Below, in pieces: positions 40,460 to 51,280 of a stretch of DNA of 60,591 bases. The stretch is from the NCBI GenBank assembly GCA_949290385.1, contig CASERY010000118.1, forward strand, positions 1 through 60,591, read 5' to 3'. The notes under the pieces are model-generated. The model searched no databases and was not told where the DNA came from. It saw only the letters and a program-made list of their open reading frames with translations. The first letter of the stretch is position 1; each line of letters opens with the position of its first letter. The translations under genes were made by a program, and so were the position numbers. The stretch is from an uncultured bacterium (GTDB taxonomy: Bacteria; Verrucomicrobiota; Lentisphaeria; Victivallales; UBA1829).

Positions 40460-40584
40460 TTTGTCATCCGTTGAAGCTGTTGTAACTAGGTTAAAAGGGT
40501 TGAGATAAAAATTCGTTTCATAGCAAAATTCTTGAATTCAGAATACCGTCCGGCCGGACCGGACTGCTGTTGCATGCACATTCC

Positions 40585-41685
40585 TTACATCTTGGCAATT
40601 TTTCGAAGATACAATGCACCGAAAAGCTGGTACAGCAATGGCGGAATCCACACAACATACTGCGGATAAAGTTCCGGCCGCTGACTCAAGGCATCAGAAA
40701 TTAAAACTCCGCCGAAATAGATCCCAGCCAGAAGCACGCTCAGAAAAAGCCCGACAGAAGTTTCTCTGCGGGATGTGCGGATGGCCATGGGCATTCCAAG
40801 AAGCATAAATGCAATTGGAGCCAGAGCCAGGGCTACACGCTGATTCATTTCTGTTTCCAGGGGAGTGGTGTCAATCCCTCTGCGCTTCTGAATGATGGAA
40901 CGGGCAAAAATTTCTTTGGCGGTCAGATATTTGTCTCTTCTGGAAACCACCTGGGCATTGAAACTTTTTCCATATTCAAAGGTGGATCGAAACTCATTGG
41001 AGGAGACATTGACATTCTGGTCCTTGCTGCCGGCCTGATTTTCACTGCTTGTGATGATGGCATCGTAAAGGGTAATCGTCATAAGCTGCGACTCCTGATC
41101 TGTTGACACTTTTCCGCGGGAGGCCGTGATATCCTGTTCAATATTGCCCCGGTTGTCGAATTTGTAGATCTGAATGTCATACAGATTTCCGTCCTCATCC
41201 TTGGAATCAAATAGGATGCTGAGCTGTTCAAGTTCCACAGGAACTCCCGGCGTAAACAGAGCCATCGGATGATGCACGGCCACCTCTTTAAGCATAGATC
41301 TGGCCTTGCCCATGGCTCTGGGTCCGACTTCCATCTGCAGATACATGCAGATACAGGAAAAAAGAAAAGTCGTTACAATAATAGGCTACACAATCTGCAG
41401 AATGGATACGCCGCATGCTCGCATGGCGGTAATTTCGTTGTCTGCCGACATTCTGCCAAAAACCAGCATAATTGCTACCAGCGAAGCCCAGGGGACTGTA
41501 AAAGAAAACGCCTGAGGCAGTGTATAAAGAAGAAATTCCAGCACGGCAGAAACAGGAATTCCTTTGGATAAATGTTCAAATACTTTCATAAGCTGTGCGC
41601 CAGTCATACCGAAGGTCAGAATGGCGATTGCCATAACAAAAGTAATTAAAAAGCTTTTTGTAACATAAAAATTTAATGTTTTCAT
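40585..41685 (-). CDS. lptF: LPS export permease LptF/LptG family with in-frame UAG
   Basis: The protein has 366 residues when TAG 41386 (codon 100) is sense, a normal length for the LptF/LptG family. These permeases move lipopolysaccharide from the inner membrane to the periplasmic bridge together with LptB. The first 99 codons hold the first membrane helices and the family segment FGRMSADNEITAMRACGVSILQIV. TAG follows, then PIIVTTFLFSCICMYLQ, the periplasmic jellyroll and the last three helices ending near LGMPMAIRTSRRETSVG. The position after the helix is variable in the family (often Arg, Leu or Ala). LptF is normally essential, so a true stop here is hard to reconcile with viability. It ends in TAA. 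Confidence 0.85.
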
Positions 41686-42105
41686 AAGGCTGATGAGATC
41701 AACAGTTGCTGTTCATGTATGAGAAAATATGTATTCTGCCCTCCGGCAACCAGGAAGCATTTGAAATTCTGTGGAAACTGGAACAGAATTTCTGGTTTTA
41801 TTTTTCCTTGCGCGCTGCACAGTTCTGCCATACAGGATCAGTTTCATATCTTTATACAATAGCATAAAAATGACGGAATGAAAAGTGTGAATCGGATATT
41901 TTGCCTTAGAAATCAGAAAAATCTGCCAATAATGAGAGATTCATTTTAGAATCTGAAGAAGATCCGAGAAGGAAAACGCTGAGATCTGAAAAAATAAAAG
42001 ATTGCAGAACTCGTTTGAAAAACGAAGAATAAGTGCTATTTTAAGTACATTCAATCCCGTTTGCAGGGAATATTACTATGGAGCTAAATGCCAAGGAGTG
42101 AAACG
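41686..42105. other. Intergenic stretch between divergent lptF and serC
   Basis: No gene is supported. It should contain divergent promoters; no clear consensus was picked out. Confidence 0.4.
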
Positions 42106-43182
42106 ATGAAAGTTTACAATTTTAATGCGGGTCCGGCAATGCTTCCGGCTGCCGTCATGGAACGAGCACAAAAAGAATTCTGCAATTACGCAGACAGCGG
42201 TTGCGGAATTATGGAGCATTCCCACAGACACAAAATCTTTGAAGCCGTTCTGAACCGGGCCAATGAGAACATTCGTGAAATCATGAATGTTCCTGAGAAT
42301 TATGACATCGTTTACATTCAGGGCGGAGCCAGTATGCAGTTTGCCATGGTCCCGATGAACCTTGCACTGCCCGGAAAACCCATGGAATTCGCGGATACCG
42401 GAACATGGTCCAGCAAGGCTATTAAAGAGGCAAAACTGTTTGGTGAAGTCAAAGTAATTGCATCTTCCAAGGAAGACAAATACACCTATATTCCGGATCC
42501 TGCATCCATGCACCCGTCAGATGATGCGTCTTTCTTCCATATTACATCCAACAACACCATTTTCGGAACGCAGTACCAGAGTTTCCCGGAGTGCAAATGC
42601 CCGATGGTTGCCGATATGTCCAGCGATATTATGTCCCGTCCTGTGGACGTCTCCAAGTTCGGACTTATTTATGCCGGTGCTCAGAAGAACCTCGGACCTG
42701 CCGGACTGGCTGTGGTAATTATTCGCAAAGACCTGGCGGAACGCAATCCTGCAAACGTGCCGACCATCCTTCGTTATTCCACATACACACAGAACAATTC
42801 TCTGTATAACACTCCTCCGACCTTTGGCATTTATATGGTTTCCTTGGTGACAGACTGGGTAAAGGATCAGGGAGGTCTTACTGTGATTGAAGCGAATAAC
42901 AGCAAGAAAGCGGAAATGCTGTATGCAGCCATTGATGCTTCTGAAGGATTCTATCGCAATCCTGTAAAAGCTGACAGCCGTTCTAAGATGAATGTAATCT
43001 GGAGACTTCCCACAGAAGAGCTGGAAGCGGAATTTGTCAAAGAATCCGTTGCTGCTGGAATGCTGGGTCTGAAAGGACATCGTTCCGTGGGCGGCATTCG
43101 TGCAAGCATTTATAATGCTGTGACCCTTGAAGGCGTTGAAAAACTGGTTGATTTCATGGAGAAATTCCGGAAAAACCATTAA
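42106..43182 (+). CDS. serC: Phosphoserine aminotransferase
   Basis: SerC makes phosphoserine from 3-phosphohydroxypyruvate and glutamate. The 358-residue protein opens with VYNFNAGPAMLP, has the HRHK phosphate-binding segment, the PLP lysine in YAGAQKNLGPAG and the ending GLKGHRSVGGIRASIYNA. AAGGAG lies seven bases before the ATG at 42106; an in-frame ATG six codons earlier overlaps that site and is rejected. It stops in TAA. Confidence 0.95.
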   Translation: MKVYNFNAGPAMLPAAVMERAQKEFCNYADSGCGIMEHSHRHKIFEAVLNRANENIREIMNVPENYDIVYIQGGASMQFAMVPMNLALPGKPMEFADTGTWSSKAIKEAKLFGEVKVIASSKEDKYTYIPDPASMHPSDDASFFHITSNNTIFGTQYQSFPECKCPMVADMSSDIMSRPVDVSKFGLIYAGAQKNLGPAGLAVVIIRKDLAERNPANVPTILRYSTYTQNNSLYNTPPTFGIYMVSLVTDWVKDQGGLTVIEANNSKKAEMLYAAIDASEGFYRNPVKADSRSKMNVIWRLPTEELEAEFVKESVAAGMLGLKGHRSVGGIRASIYNAVTLEGVEKLVDFMEKFRKNH

Positions 43183-43568
43183 TTTGGCTTTTTTCATACA
43201 AGGAAAATCCTGCTGGCATTCACATCCTGTGAGGAGGGTATCGTACGAAAAGATTTCCGGCTGAACATTTTTCCCTGAAGAAGGTGAGAAAAGCTTTTGT
43301 TCTGCCGGATTTTTCAGAAGCAGGTCTTTTCCCTGAAACAGACCCAGGTTATTCAGAACAGGGAAGACGGATGATTTCCGGTATTGGTTTTCTGCCTGTT
43401 CATTATAGAATCTAGTGAAATTCCGCAAAACTCCAGACGCGTGCTATAAAAAAATACACAGAATGGATTTTGCGGATTTTCGGCGTCATAACTGCAGAAT
43501 AGATTTCCCGGCTGCAGCAGGAAGGCGGCTGAGACGGGTTTCTGCCAAGTAGAGAAGGAGTGCGTGGT
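43183..43568. other. Intergenic stretch before the CorA gene
   Basis: No supported gene or clear terminator is seen in about 385 bases. Confidence 0.4.
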
Positions 43569-44498
43569 ATGCTGCACGAATACTCAGTTATCGACGGACG
43601 TATTACCCGAGGCACCGGCGGATCGCCGGCTGTTGATATTTATGTCCTTCCGAATGAAGAAGAACGTTTTCATCTGATCCATGACCTGGAGATTGATGAA
43701 CATACCCTGGCGTCTTCCATAGACCCGGATGAAACCCCTCGAATAGAATTTGAGGATACGTATACTGCCATTATCTTGAAATATCCGAAAAATTACTCTG
43801 CGGATGACAATTTTCTTTTCCGTGTAAAATCCATGGGTATTTTCATGTTTTCCGACCGAGTGGTTATTGTGGTGGATGACAATGTGCAGCTGTTTATGGG
43901 AAAAATTGCCTCCAATGTCTATACCCCGCAGGATGTGATTTTAAAAGCTCTTCTGCAGACAATCCGTCATTTTGAAAGCCATCTGCGCGTGATTAATATG
44001 TGCAGTGATGAAATTGAAACAGAAATCAATGAATCCAAGGACAATAAGAGCCTCCTGAACATGTTTACTCTGGAGAAGGGCCTGGTGTATTATGTAAATG
44101 CGCTCAGCGGGAACCGTCGGGTCATCGACCGTGTCCGCACCAGTTCCAGAAAACTGGGACTGACAGAGGAAAATATTGAACTCCTGGATGACCTTCAAAT
44201 TGAAAACCATCAGTTTCTGGACCAGGCACAGGTTTACCTGCAAGTGCTCAGCGGACTGATGGAAGCCCGCGCTTCGATTATCAACAACAATTTAAATGTG
44301 ATGATGAAAAATATGAGCGCGATGGCTATAGCTGTTGCTGTGCCTACATTTGTCACAGGGGTTTTCGGCATGTCTGAACTGACTCTTATTGTTGGAGGTG
44401 AGACTTACTGGTACGTTGTTTACCCTGTTTTCCTGATCTGCATGTAGATTCTCGGTTTCCTGACATTCTGGATTATTATGAAAAAAGAACGTCATTAA
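43569..44498 (+). CDS. CorA-like magnesium transporter with in-frame UAG
   Basis: The protein has 309 residues when TAG 44445 (codon 293) is sense. It has the CorA layout: a long acidic and helical N-terminal part, TM1 ending in VTGVFGMSEL and TM2 starting in WYVVYPVFLICM. The family's GMN signature reads GMS here, so ion selectivity may be altered. TAG falls in the middle of TM2; the frame continues ILGFLTFWIIMKKERH, which completes the helix and the basic cytoplasmic tail before TAA. Ending at TAG would leave half a membrane helix. The ATG at 43569 follows AGAAGGAG. Confidence 0.82.
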
Positions 44499-44673
44499 GC
44501 AGATTCCGGAAAGGTATTCACAGAAAGGTGGATCCGGCTTCTGAAAAGACTTGGAATTCCTGATGATTCTGGCAGGTCTCAGTTCCGGTGCTTTGAAAGA
44601 TCCGGGGAGAGCCCAGGTCCCGAGAAAGATAAAAGACTGCCGAAAAATAAAATCTGTTTATAAAGGAGAAATT

Positions 44674-44922
44674 ATGCCTGTTTACGAATATCGCTGTAAA
44701 AAATGTGGTTATGAGTTTGAAGCACTTGTGAAAACATCATCGGATCCGGTTACCTGCAGCAAGTGTCATTCTGCGGATGCGGAACGAAAAATATCCAGGG
44801 TTGCAGCTCCGGTTATTCATTCTTCGGGAGGGGCTTCCTGTGGATGTGAACATGCTTCTGTTTGCCCCGGAGCGTCTGCGGGCGCCTGTGGATGCGGGTG
44901 TGGAGGCCGCCATGGGCATTAA
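44674..44922 (+). CDS. FmdB-family zinc-ribbon protein
   Basis: The 82-residue protein starts with PVYEYRCKKCGYEFE and CSKC, the FmdB/CxxC zinc ribbon. The C-terminal tail is rich in Cys, Gly and His (CGCEH, GACGCGCGG), which may bind extra metal. Such proteins are common small regulators or accessory factors of unknown role. AAAGGAG precedes the ATG and it stops in TAA. Confidence 0.85.
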   Translation: MPVYEYRCKKCGYEFEALVKTSSDPVTCSKCHSADAERKISRVAAPVIHSSGGASCGCEHASVCPGASAGACGCGCGGRHGH

Positions 44923-45182
44923 GGTCGATGAAGAAAGTCTGGGCAGACAAAAGTGAGAGAAGAACAGCAGGAAAGATCAAATGAAACAGGAAAGCCTGCC
45001 GTGTTTTGCATTTGAGTTGAATTTGAAAAATTCTCTTTTTTGAGACCAGAGAAAGGATTCGCGTTTTCTTTTTCTCCTGCAGTTAAGGGTAGATCTGTTT
45101 CTGAAGGAAAAGCAGGAGATTTCCGGGGGCCTTATCCTATGAAAATTTTATGTTATCGTGATACTTGCAACGGAAGAATGTT

Positions 45183-46025
45183 ATGCAGAAAAAAGACCTG
45201 ATTCGAGAAATGACGCGCCTGGGAATTGCGCCCAGTAAGAAAATGGGGCAGAACTTTCTCATTGATGACAATTTCCTGGACTGGATTATTCGGGAAGCCG
45301 CCGTAACCCCGGATGACCGCATCGTTGAGGTCGGGCCGGGTTTCGGAGCCCTTACAGAGCGTATTCTCCAATGCGGAGCAGCCTTGACAGCGATTGAATT
45401 TGATCGCAAGCTGGCAGCTTGGCTGCGGGAAAAACTGGTTCCCCGCGGGTTGAATCTGATAGAAGGGGATGCATGCAGAATTGATTTTGCAGGAATTTAC
45501 GGTGCCGGGGTGGATTTTCGGGTTATTTCAAATCTTCCCTATTCTGCAGGCACGGTCATTGTGGCCAACTTGCTGAATTTAGAGCTTCCTCCTTCAGATT
45601 TGGTGATAATGCTTCAGAAAGAGGTGGCATACCGTTTTGCAGCAAAACCAGGCAGCGATGACTATGGCGCTTTGACGGTGCAGATTCAGGCCACTTATGA
45701 GACAGAGATCCTGCGGACAATTCCGCCTGAACTTTTTTATCCGAGACCGGAAATTGATTCCTGTGTTATACGTCTGAAAAGACGTGGGGACATGCAGAGT
45801 CAGAAACATCGTCGGATTTTGTCCCGTCTGGTTCGGACCGCCTTTGCGCACCGCAGAAAGAAAATGCTCAAGCAGATTGCCGCTGTTTTTGGGATGGAGA
45901 CAATTGCTCCTGCAATGACGGTCTGTGGCATTGATCCGGATATCCGTGCTGAGCGAGTATCGGTGGAGCAGTTCCGGAAAATGGCAGAGCTGATAGATTC
46001 TTCAAACATAGAAGCTATTCCCTGA
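45183..46025 (+). CDS. rsmA: 16S rRNA (adenine1518/1519-N6)-dimethyltransferase
   Basis: RsmA (KsgA) dimethylates two adjacent adenines near the 3' end of 16S rRNA late in 30S assembly. The 280-residue protein shows GQNFLIDD at the N-terminus, the SAM motif VEVGPGFGALTE, the acidic AIEFDRKL and the catalytic NLPYS. The start is the ATG at 45183; the frame is open six codons farther from a TTG. It ends in TGA. Confidence 0.92.
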   Translation: MQKKDLIREMTRLGIAPSKKMGQNFLIDDNFLDWIIREAAVTPDDRIVEVGPGFGALTERILQCGAALTAIEFDRKLAAWLREKLVPRGLNLIEGDACRIDFAGIYGAGVDFRVISNLPYSAGTVIVANLLNLELPPSDLVIMLQKEVAYRFAAKPGSDDYGALTVQIQATYETEILRTIPPELFYPRPEIDSCVIRLKRRGDMQSQKHRRILSRLVRTAFAHRRKKMLKQIAAVFGMETIAPAMTVCGIDPDIRAERVSVEQFRKMAELIDSSNIEAIP

Positions 46026-46756
46026 CGCGAAGATGCGCAGGAGCAGTGTTTTCAGAGAAAACGATCCTGCATGAATGAAAATATGGCACCGAATGAATCT
46101 ACATTATTTCTGCCTGTTCTGCAGAGAATAGCAGGAAAAATCTTTGTATGGGCAAAAGCCTGTACAATGAAATCGAAATGCAGGAAAATAGAAAAGAAAG
46201 GGGGCCGGCTTAAAGAAAATTTTTTTAGAAAATGTCTTGTTATAACTGCCCGGAATGGAATTCCAGGAAAAGAACAGACAAGAATTTCTTAAAGGATCAG
46301 ATGGATTCTTTTCAAATGCGGAGAAAGAGGTCTTACAGGTTGTTTTTCATTTATTTAAATAAATACAAATTTAAAAATAAATTTTCATTTATAGAATTTG
46401 TCAATGAATCGATGTAAATATTCCAGGTAAAAAAATTGAATAGAGACTTCCCTTTCATGCAGCATTAAATTGCTGTATCCGGCGTTTATGATATCTTGTA
46501 TTTTTTTATGTTTCCCGGTGATTTCATACAGGATTTCTGCCGAAAATACTCTTTTTTTTAAAAAAAAAGGAAAAAATAGCTTTTTTTAGTGAGTTTCAGG
46601 GTTGCATTTAGAGAAAGTCACATTATCCTAATCCCAATATGTATCTGAAGAAGGCATATATTCAGTAAAATAGAATTCTGGAATTCCGCCGGAACAGAAT
46701 TCTTAGAACTTTTCCGGGAAATAACCTAATAACACAAAACAACAGAGGAAAAATTA
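46026..46756. other. AT-rich intergenic region
   Basis: About 730 bases hold no supported gene. Positions 46540-46590 form an A/T homopolymer-rich inverted stretch. Short frames at 46071-46417 have no family or ribosome site. Confidence 0.45.
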
Positions 46757-48610
46757 ATGGGAATAAAGTTTTCGCTAATGTTGCTTTTTGCCGCATTATG
46801 TGGCATTCAGTGTGTACAAGCGGCCAATGTTCCGCCACGTCAAACGTATCCGCTGGATCCGGAAGCTGTCGAATCCAATGCTGCAAGAGTTGCGCAGGAT
46901 TTGGCAGGTGTGGATGCTGAATGGAAAAATGCACCGGTGCTTTACTACACAGTAGAGCCGATGAGTGATATCAAACGGCTTCCGGATCTTTATCCGGAAG
47001 ATGGAAAACTTGCAGCTCCGTTGGACATTGTTGCTGCAAAAGGCGAATTCGAGCCTGCTTCCTTTGTCGTTTACCCGAAAAAGAATGTGGATCAGTTTGA
47101 ACTGGAAATAACTGAGCTTAAAAACAAGGAAGGGGATGTTATTCCAGTATCTCAGCTTGATCTGAAACTTGTAAAGATCTGGTACCAGTGCGGATCCGGA
47201 TGGTTTGGTTTTATGGCAGACCCTCTGGGACGCACCCTGACCCCTGAGCTCCTGCTCAACGATGAAAAACTGATCCTGGCAGATCCTTCCACTCAGGACA
47301 ATTACGCACGGTATTCCAATGCGGACGGTTCTACCAACTATGAATGGATCAGTGCAGATTTCATGGTGACCAACTACCAGTTTACCAATATGGTGCGTAT
47401 TGCCATGATGCATGATGCAGATACGCTTCAGCCTGTGGTTTTGAATCGTGATGAATTTAAACAGTTCATGCTTACAGTCCATGTGCCGGATGATACCCGG
47501 TCTGGCGTATATACCGGATCGATTACGATGAAAGCCGATGGTGAAAAGGTTGGAATGATTCCGGTCAGTGTCTGTGTTCTGCCATTCACTCTGCCGAAGC
47601 CGGCCACGAATTATGATATTTCAAAGCCGTTTATGATTGCTCTGTATGGAACCGGCGATGTTCAGGATCATCCGAACATTATCAAAAATCTTGTGAACCA
47701 TAATGCCACCTATCTTTTCGGATTCCCGAAACTCAATCCGAAAGATGAGGAACAGTTTGCCAAAGAAGTTGAACTGGCGAAAGAGTTGGGAGTATCTCTT
47801 CGTCCGCTGTTTGCCAACGGACCTGGAGTACATCAGACTGTTTATGGTAAAGAGCCGAATGCAGAAGCTCTGGGAAAATTGAATCTGCTGGAGGAACAGC
47901 TGGAGGCTACAGCAGCTCTCTGTGAAAAATATCTCGGTCATACAGATTTCTACTGTTACGGCGTGGATGAAGGAGGTTATGATACGATCAAGGCTGAGCG
48001 TCCGGCATGGCGTGCCGCACACGCAGCAGGTGCAAAAGTCATGGTTTCTACAAGAGATCACGAACGTATGCTCTATTCTCTGGATTTCATGATTATGCCG
48101 GGTATGCCTTCTAAAGAGCGCGCAGAGAAAAACCGGAAGTTCCATGAAGCGCATCCAAACGGACTGGTGGGATGGTATGCAAATCCGCATTCCGGTCCTG
48201 AGAATCCGGATTATTTCCGTCGGATTAATGGCCTTATGGCTTATAAAGCAGACTATGATGTTAATTCGAATTACGCATGGTACCGCAATGACTGGAATGA
48301 TTTTGCCATCGCATATGAGTCCAACTATCGTGGATTGATCATGGTGTATGCAATTTCTGATCGTGTCCTTGATACTCTTGCGTGGGAAGGTGTCCGTGAA
48401 GGCCTTGACGATGTCCGTTATGCAACCAAGCTTAGACAGCTTGCCCAGGAAGCTGAAGAATCCGGGAATGTGGATGCTCTGCTGATCGGACGCAAGGCCC
48501 TGGCCTACCTGGCCTACTGGGATTCCCGTGAAAATCCGGATACTTTCCGGATGGAATGTGCCAATTATATTATGCAGCTTGAAAAAGAACTGCACAAGGA
48601 GCAGAACTAA
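46757..48610 (+). CDS. Exported GH123/DUF4091-like glycosidase
   Basis: The 617-residue protein carries a signal peptide (MGIKFSLMLLFAALCGIQCVQA). The middle and C-terminal parts resemble GH123/DUF4091 proteins: GEFEPASFVVYP, the PDDTRSGVYTGSI sandwich strand, YCYGVDEGGYD as a possible catalytic acidic site and AWEGVREGLDDVRYATKLRQ at the end. It may remove N-acetylgalactosamine or a related sugar in the periplasm. Its TAA overlaps the ATG of the next gene (TAATG), so the two are coupled. AGAGGAAAA precedes the ATG. Confidence 0.8.
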   Translation: MGIKFSLMLLFAALCGIQCVQAANVPPRQTYPLDPEAVESNAARVAQDLAGVDAEWKNAPVLYYTVEPMSDIKRLPDLYPEDGKLAAPLDIVAAKGEFEPASFVVYPKKNVDQFELEITELKNKEGDVIPVSQLDLKLVKIWYQCGSGWFGFMADPLGRTLTPELLLNDEKLILADPSTQDNYARYSNADGSTNYEWISADFMVTNYQFTNMVRIAMMHDADTLQPVVLNRDEFKQFMLTVHVPDDTRSGVYTGSITMKADGEKVGMIPVSVCVLPFTLPKPATNYDISKPFMIALYGTGDVQDHPNIIKNLVNHNATYLFGFPKLNPKDEEQFAKEVELAKELGVSLRPLFANGPGVHQTVYGKEPNAEALGKLNLLEEQLEATAALCEKYLGHTDFYCYGVDEGGYDTIKAERPAWRAAHAAGAKVMVSTRDHERMLYSLDFMIMPGMPSKERAEKNRKFHEAHPNGLVGWYANPHSGPENPDYFRRINGLMAYKADYDVNSNYAWYRNDWNDFAIAYESNYRGLIMVYAISDRVLDTLAWEGVREGLDDVRYATKLRQLAQEAEESGNVDALLIGRKALAYLAYWDSRENPDTFRMECANYIMQLEKELHKEQN

Positions 48611-51141
48611 TGAAATACGCACTTACCTATACTTTAATTTGTGCAGCCGCAGTTTTTACAGGCCCTGCAATGTCTTCTTCTTTCCTGCAGGCTGGAGAAA
48701 CGGTTTCAGCTGAATCTGCAAAGCCAACCATGGATGCAGAGGCGTTCACTGCTGCACTTGACGAAATAGATGCCAAGGCGGCAAAAGATATGCCGGGAGC
48801 TCTTGAAGGTTGGAAAAATATGCTTCAAACAGCACCGTTGAGTTCCAGTCAGGTTGCTTCTGTATGTGCCAAAATGGTAGATGGCACTTTAAAAACCGGC
48901 GACTCCGCCGTTATTGCGGATGTGGTTGAGACGGTAAAAGAAACGAATAATCCTGCGGCACTTGCTAATCTGGCTGTCAAGCTGGCGTCCGTGAAAAATG
49001 ATCCGTATGGAAAAGACGTTTTTGAGGTAGCTAGCGTTTTGTCTTTCATGCCATCTTCCACTGAAAAAAATGCGGCATTAAAGACTCTGGTTGAAGGTCT
49101 TTGCTCTGTCAATGAAAAGTATTTTGATTTGGCGGCTGAGAGCTTTTCAGCCATTGAACAGGATTTGACGCCGGTGCAGAGTGCAGAATGCCTGGCATCT
49201 CTTGCGATCAGCGGCTGGAAAACATGCAAGAATGCTTTTGCCAGCGAGGAAATGTTTGAACGACTGGTCGAAGTAACGGAAGATCAGAAACAGGGAACTG
49301 AAAAGCAGGAATACCGCAAATGCGGAGATCAGATTATTCGTGTTCTGAAGGTATATTTGACTTTGAACAAAGATCTGATGCAGAATTGTCTGGATATGGC
49401 GGAAGCTGTTCTCCCGGAAGATCAGCTGACGCTGTTCAAATTCGGCTCCCTGGGAGGCGCAGCCTTGCAGGCAAATGATATCCGGACGTACAACGCAATC
49501 CAGGAACAAGTTCTTGCAATGCCTTATGGGAAACTTCGTGCAGATGTAGTCACGATGCTTATCCGCAGTGCAGATAATGCCAAGGCTTCCAAACTTTTGC
49601 AGGCGGAACTGGATAATCCGGACATTACACCGGACGAGAAATTCCAGCGACTCGGAGATCTTCGGAGACGTTGTGGCGCAGTGGAATGGTACCAGCGCGG
49701 GTTCTGTGATCAGGATGCCTATGAAAACTGGCGCAGGCTTACAGATGAAATGATTGCTCTCAATGATTCTGTTCAGGGGGAAAAACCTGCCCGTTTTGAC
49801 TTCTTCAGACAGAATGCATGGACTGCATTCGGATATGGCGACTTCGCATTTGCCGAGCAGCAGATCGAGAAAGCTCTTGAGCTGAACCGTTCTGAAAGCA
49901 TGGATCGTGCAGCCATGATTTATCTCTGGAAAAAAGACGCTTCAAAGGTTTCCTCTCTGATTGCAGAGGAGCTGAAAACATGCGAAAAGGCGGAGGACCG
50001 TCTGTTCTGGCGTGCCGTGGACTTTTTCAATGCCGGCGGAAAAGCGGCGGAATTTGATGCGGCATTTGCAGAAGATAAACTGGATTCCAAGGCAAAACTG
50101 CTTGCACTTCGCCGGGTTTCTGAACTGTTTTACCGTGCAAAGCGCTATGATGTGTGCCACGATATTTATCAGGATATTCTGAACAATCGTTTTATTTCTC
50201 TTAAACCGAAGAGCTATGAAGTGAAGTATGTTCCGAATGCTCCCAAAACGGCAGACAGTTTTTCCAGAACGGCCATGTATAATGACTGGGACGCCATGGA
50301 AACAAGATTTGTGCCTTATGGAGATACCCTGAATATCAGCTCAGATATTGATGTAAAACGCTTGCTCAAAGATGCCGAACAGCCTCAGATAGATCCTGCA
50401 TGGAAGACTGGTATTTATGTGGCCTATGATATGGAAGGCGTTCATATTTATGTGCGCTGCAATGATCCGGAAATAGAGGATGTGATCCTGGGCGAACGTT
50501 CCGGTGGATCCATTGAATGCATATTCCGTCCGAATGACGAAGCCCCATTCAATATGTGGTTCTTCTCCAATCTCCCGACAGCGAAGGATGATTATAATGT
50601 GGAATATGCATCCCCAACACCGCGTTACCGTCTGACCGGTGACATGTTTGAACGGGATGCCTGCACAACTCCGGATGGGATTGTAATGCATACCTTTATT
50701 CCGTGGATTGCCTTTTATGACAGTCTTCCGGAGGATGGAAAAGTCTGGTATCTGGGTCTTCAGCGTTGGTGTCCCGGAGGCGGCCAGACCATTTCCGGCC
50801 AGGTTCATGAACTTGCCCGTATGCTGAACCTGAAATTCAATATTTCCCCTGAACAGGAGAAGGAAATCAAACGCAATCTCTGCATAGAAGCATTCAACCG
50901 GTTTAAAAACAGCAAAACACTTCCGATCTGGAAAGGGGATGTAGAGCTTGGTGACCCGGCCTTCTATGAAAGTGAACTTGCTCCGCTTGTCAAAGAACTG
51001 AATGAGGCTGGAGAGAAACTTTCTGATGCTGACGCAGATATCGATGCGCTGTTTAAGGAATATATGCCGCAGTGGGCAGAATTTGAATATACGGTGGCAG
51101 AGAAACGCCGTGATTACCTGAAGAAGAAATTCTTTGAGTAA
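48610..51141 (+). CDS. Exported TPR-like protein with C-terminal CBM9-like domain
   Basis: The 843-residue protein has a signal peptide (MKYALTYTLICAAAVFTGPAM). Residues 50-540 are helical repeats of TPR or Sel1-like type (for example FAFAEQQIEKALELNRSE). Residues 570-760 form a beta-rich domain resembling CBM9-like carbohydrate-binding domains (TGIYVAYDMEGVHIYVRC, GSIECIFRPND). It is coupled to the GH123-like gene, so it may hold substrate or organise the partner at the cell surface. The function is inferred. It ends in TAA followed by a strong terminator. Confidence 0.75.
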   Translation: MKYALTYTLICAAAVFTGPAMSSSFLQAGETVSAESAKPTMDAEAFTAALDEIDAKAAKDMPGALEGWKNMLQTAPLSSSQVASVCAKMVDGTLKTGDSAVIADVVETVKETNNPAALANLAVKLASVKNDPYGKDVFEVASVLSFMPSSTEKNAALKTLVEGLCSVNEKYFDLAAESFSAIEQDLTPVQSAECLASLAISGWKTCKNAFASEEMFERLVEVTEDQKQGTEKQEYRKCGDQIIRVLKVYLTLNKDLMQNCLDMAEAVLPEDQLTLFKFGSLGGAALQANDIRTYNAIQEQVLAMPYGKLRADVVTMLIRSADNAKASKLLQAELDNPDITPDEKFQRLGDLRRRCGAVEWYQRGFCDQDAYENWRRLTDEMIALNDSVQGEKPARFDFFRQNAWTAFGYGDFAFAEQQIEKALELNRSESMDRAAMIYLWKKDASKVSSLIAEELKTCEKAEDRLFWRAVDFFNAGGKAAEFDAAFAEDKLDSKAKLLALRRVSELFYRAKRYDVCHDIYQDILNNRFISLKPKSYEVKYVPNAPKTADSFSRTAMYNDWDAMETRFVPYGDTLNISSDIDVKRLLKDAEQPQIDPAWKTGIYVAYDMEGVHIYVRCNDPEIEDVILGERSGGSIECIFRPNDEAPFNMWFFSNLPTAKDDYNVEYASPTPRYRLTGDMFERDACTTPDGIVMHTFIPWIAFYDSLPEDGKVWYLGLQRWCPGGGQTISGQVHELARMLNLKFNISPEQEKEIKRNLCIEAFNRFKNSKTLPIWKGDVELGDPAFYESELAPLVKELNEAGEKLSDADADIDALFKEYMPQWAEFEYTVAEKRRDYLKKKFFE

Positions 51142-51171
51142 TTCTGCAGTTTTTGCGAGAAAGCAATAGAG

Positions 51172-51216
51172 ATCCGGTTCCCTGCCTGAGAAAAGACAGG
51201 GAACCGGATTTTTTTT
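51172..51216 (+). terminator. Strong terminator of the GH123-like operon
   Basis: ATCCGGTTCCCTG pairs perfectly with CAGGGAACCGGAT over 13 bases and is followed by a T-run. Confidence 0.92.
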
Positions 51217-51280
51217 CTGAAGATGTACCGCCTCTTCAGAAAAAAGCTGTTGCCTGTCAGCATTCGAGGCAGCAGACATA

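Noticed and set aside
40548..40559. GC-rich palindrome GTCCGGCCGGAC after lptF as a terminator
   Set aside because: The stem leaves no loop and no U-run follows, so it does not fit a terminator; its role is unclear.
46796..48622. Long minus-strand frames opposite the GH123-like gene
   Set aside because: They mirror the codon pattern of the well-supported plus-strand gene and have no motifs of their own.
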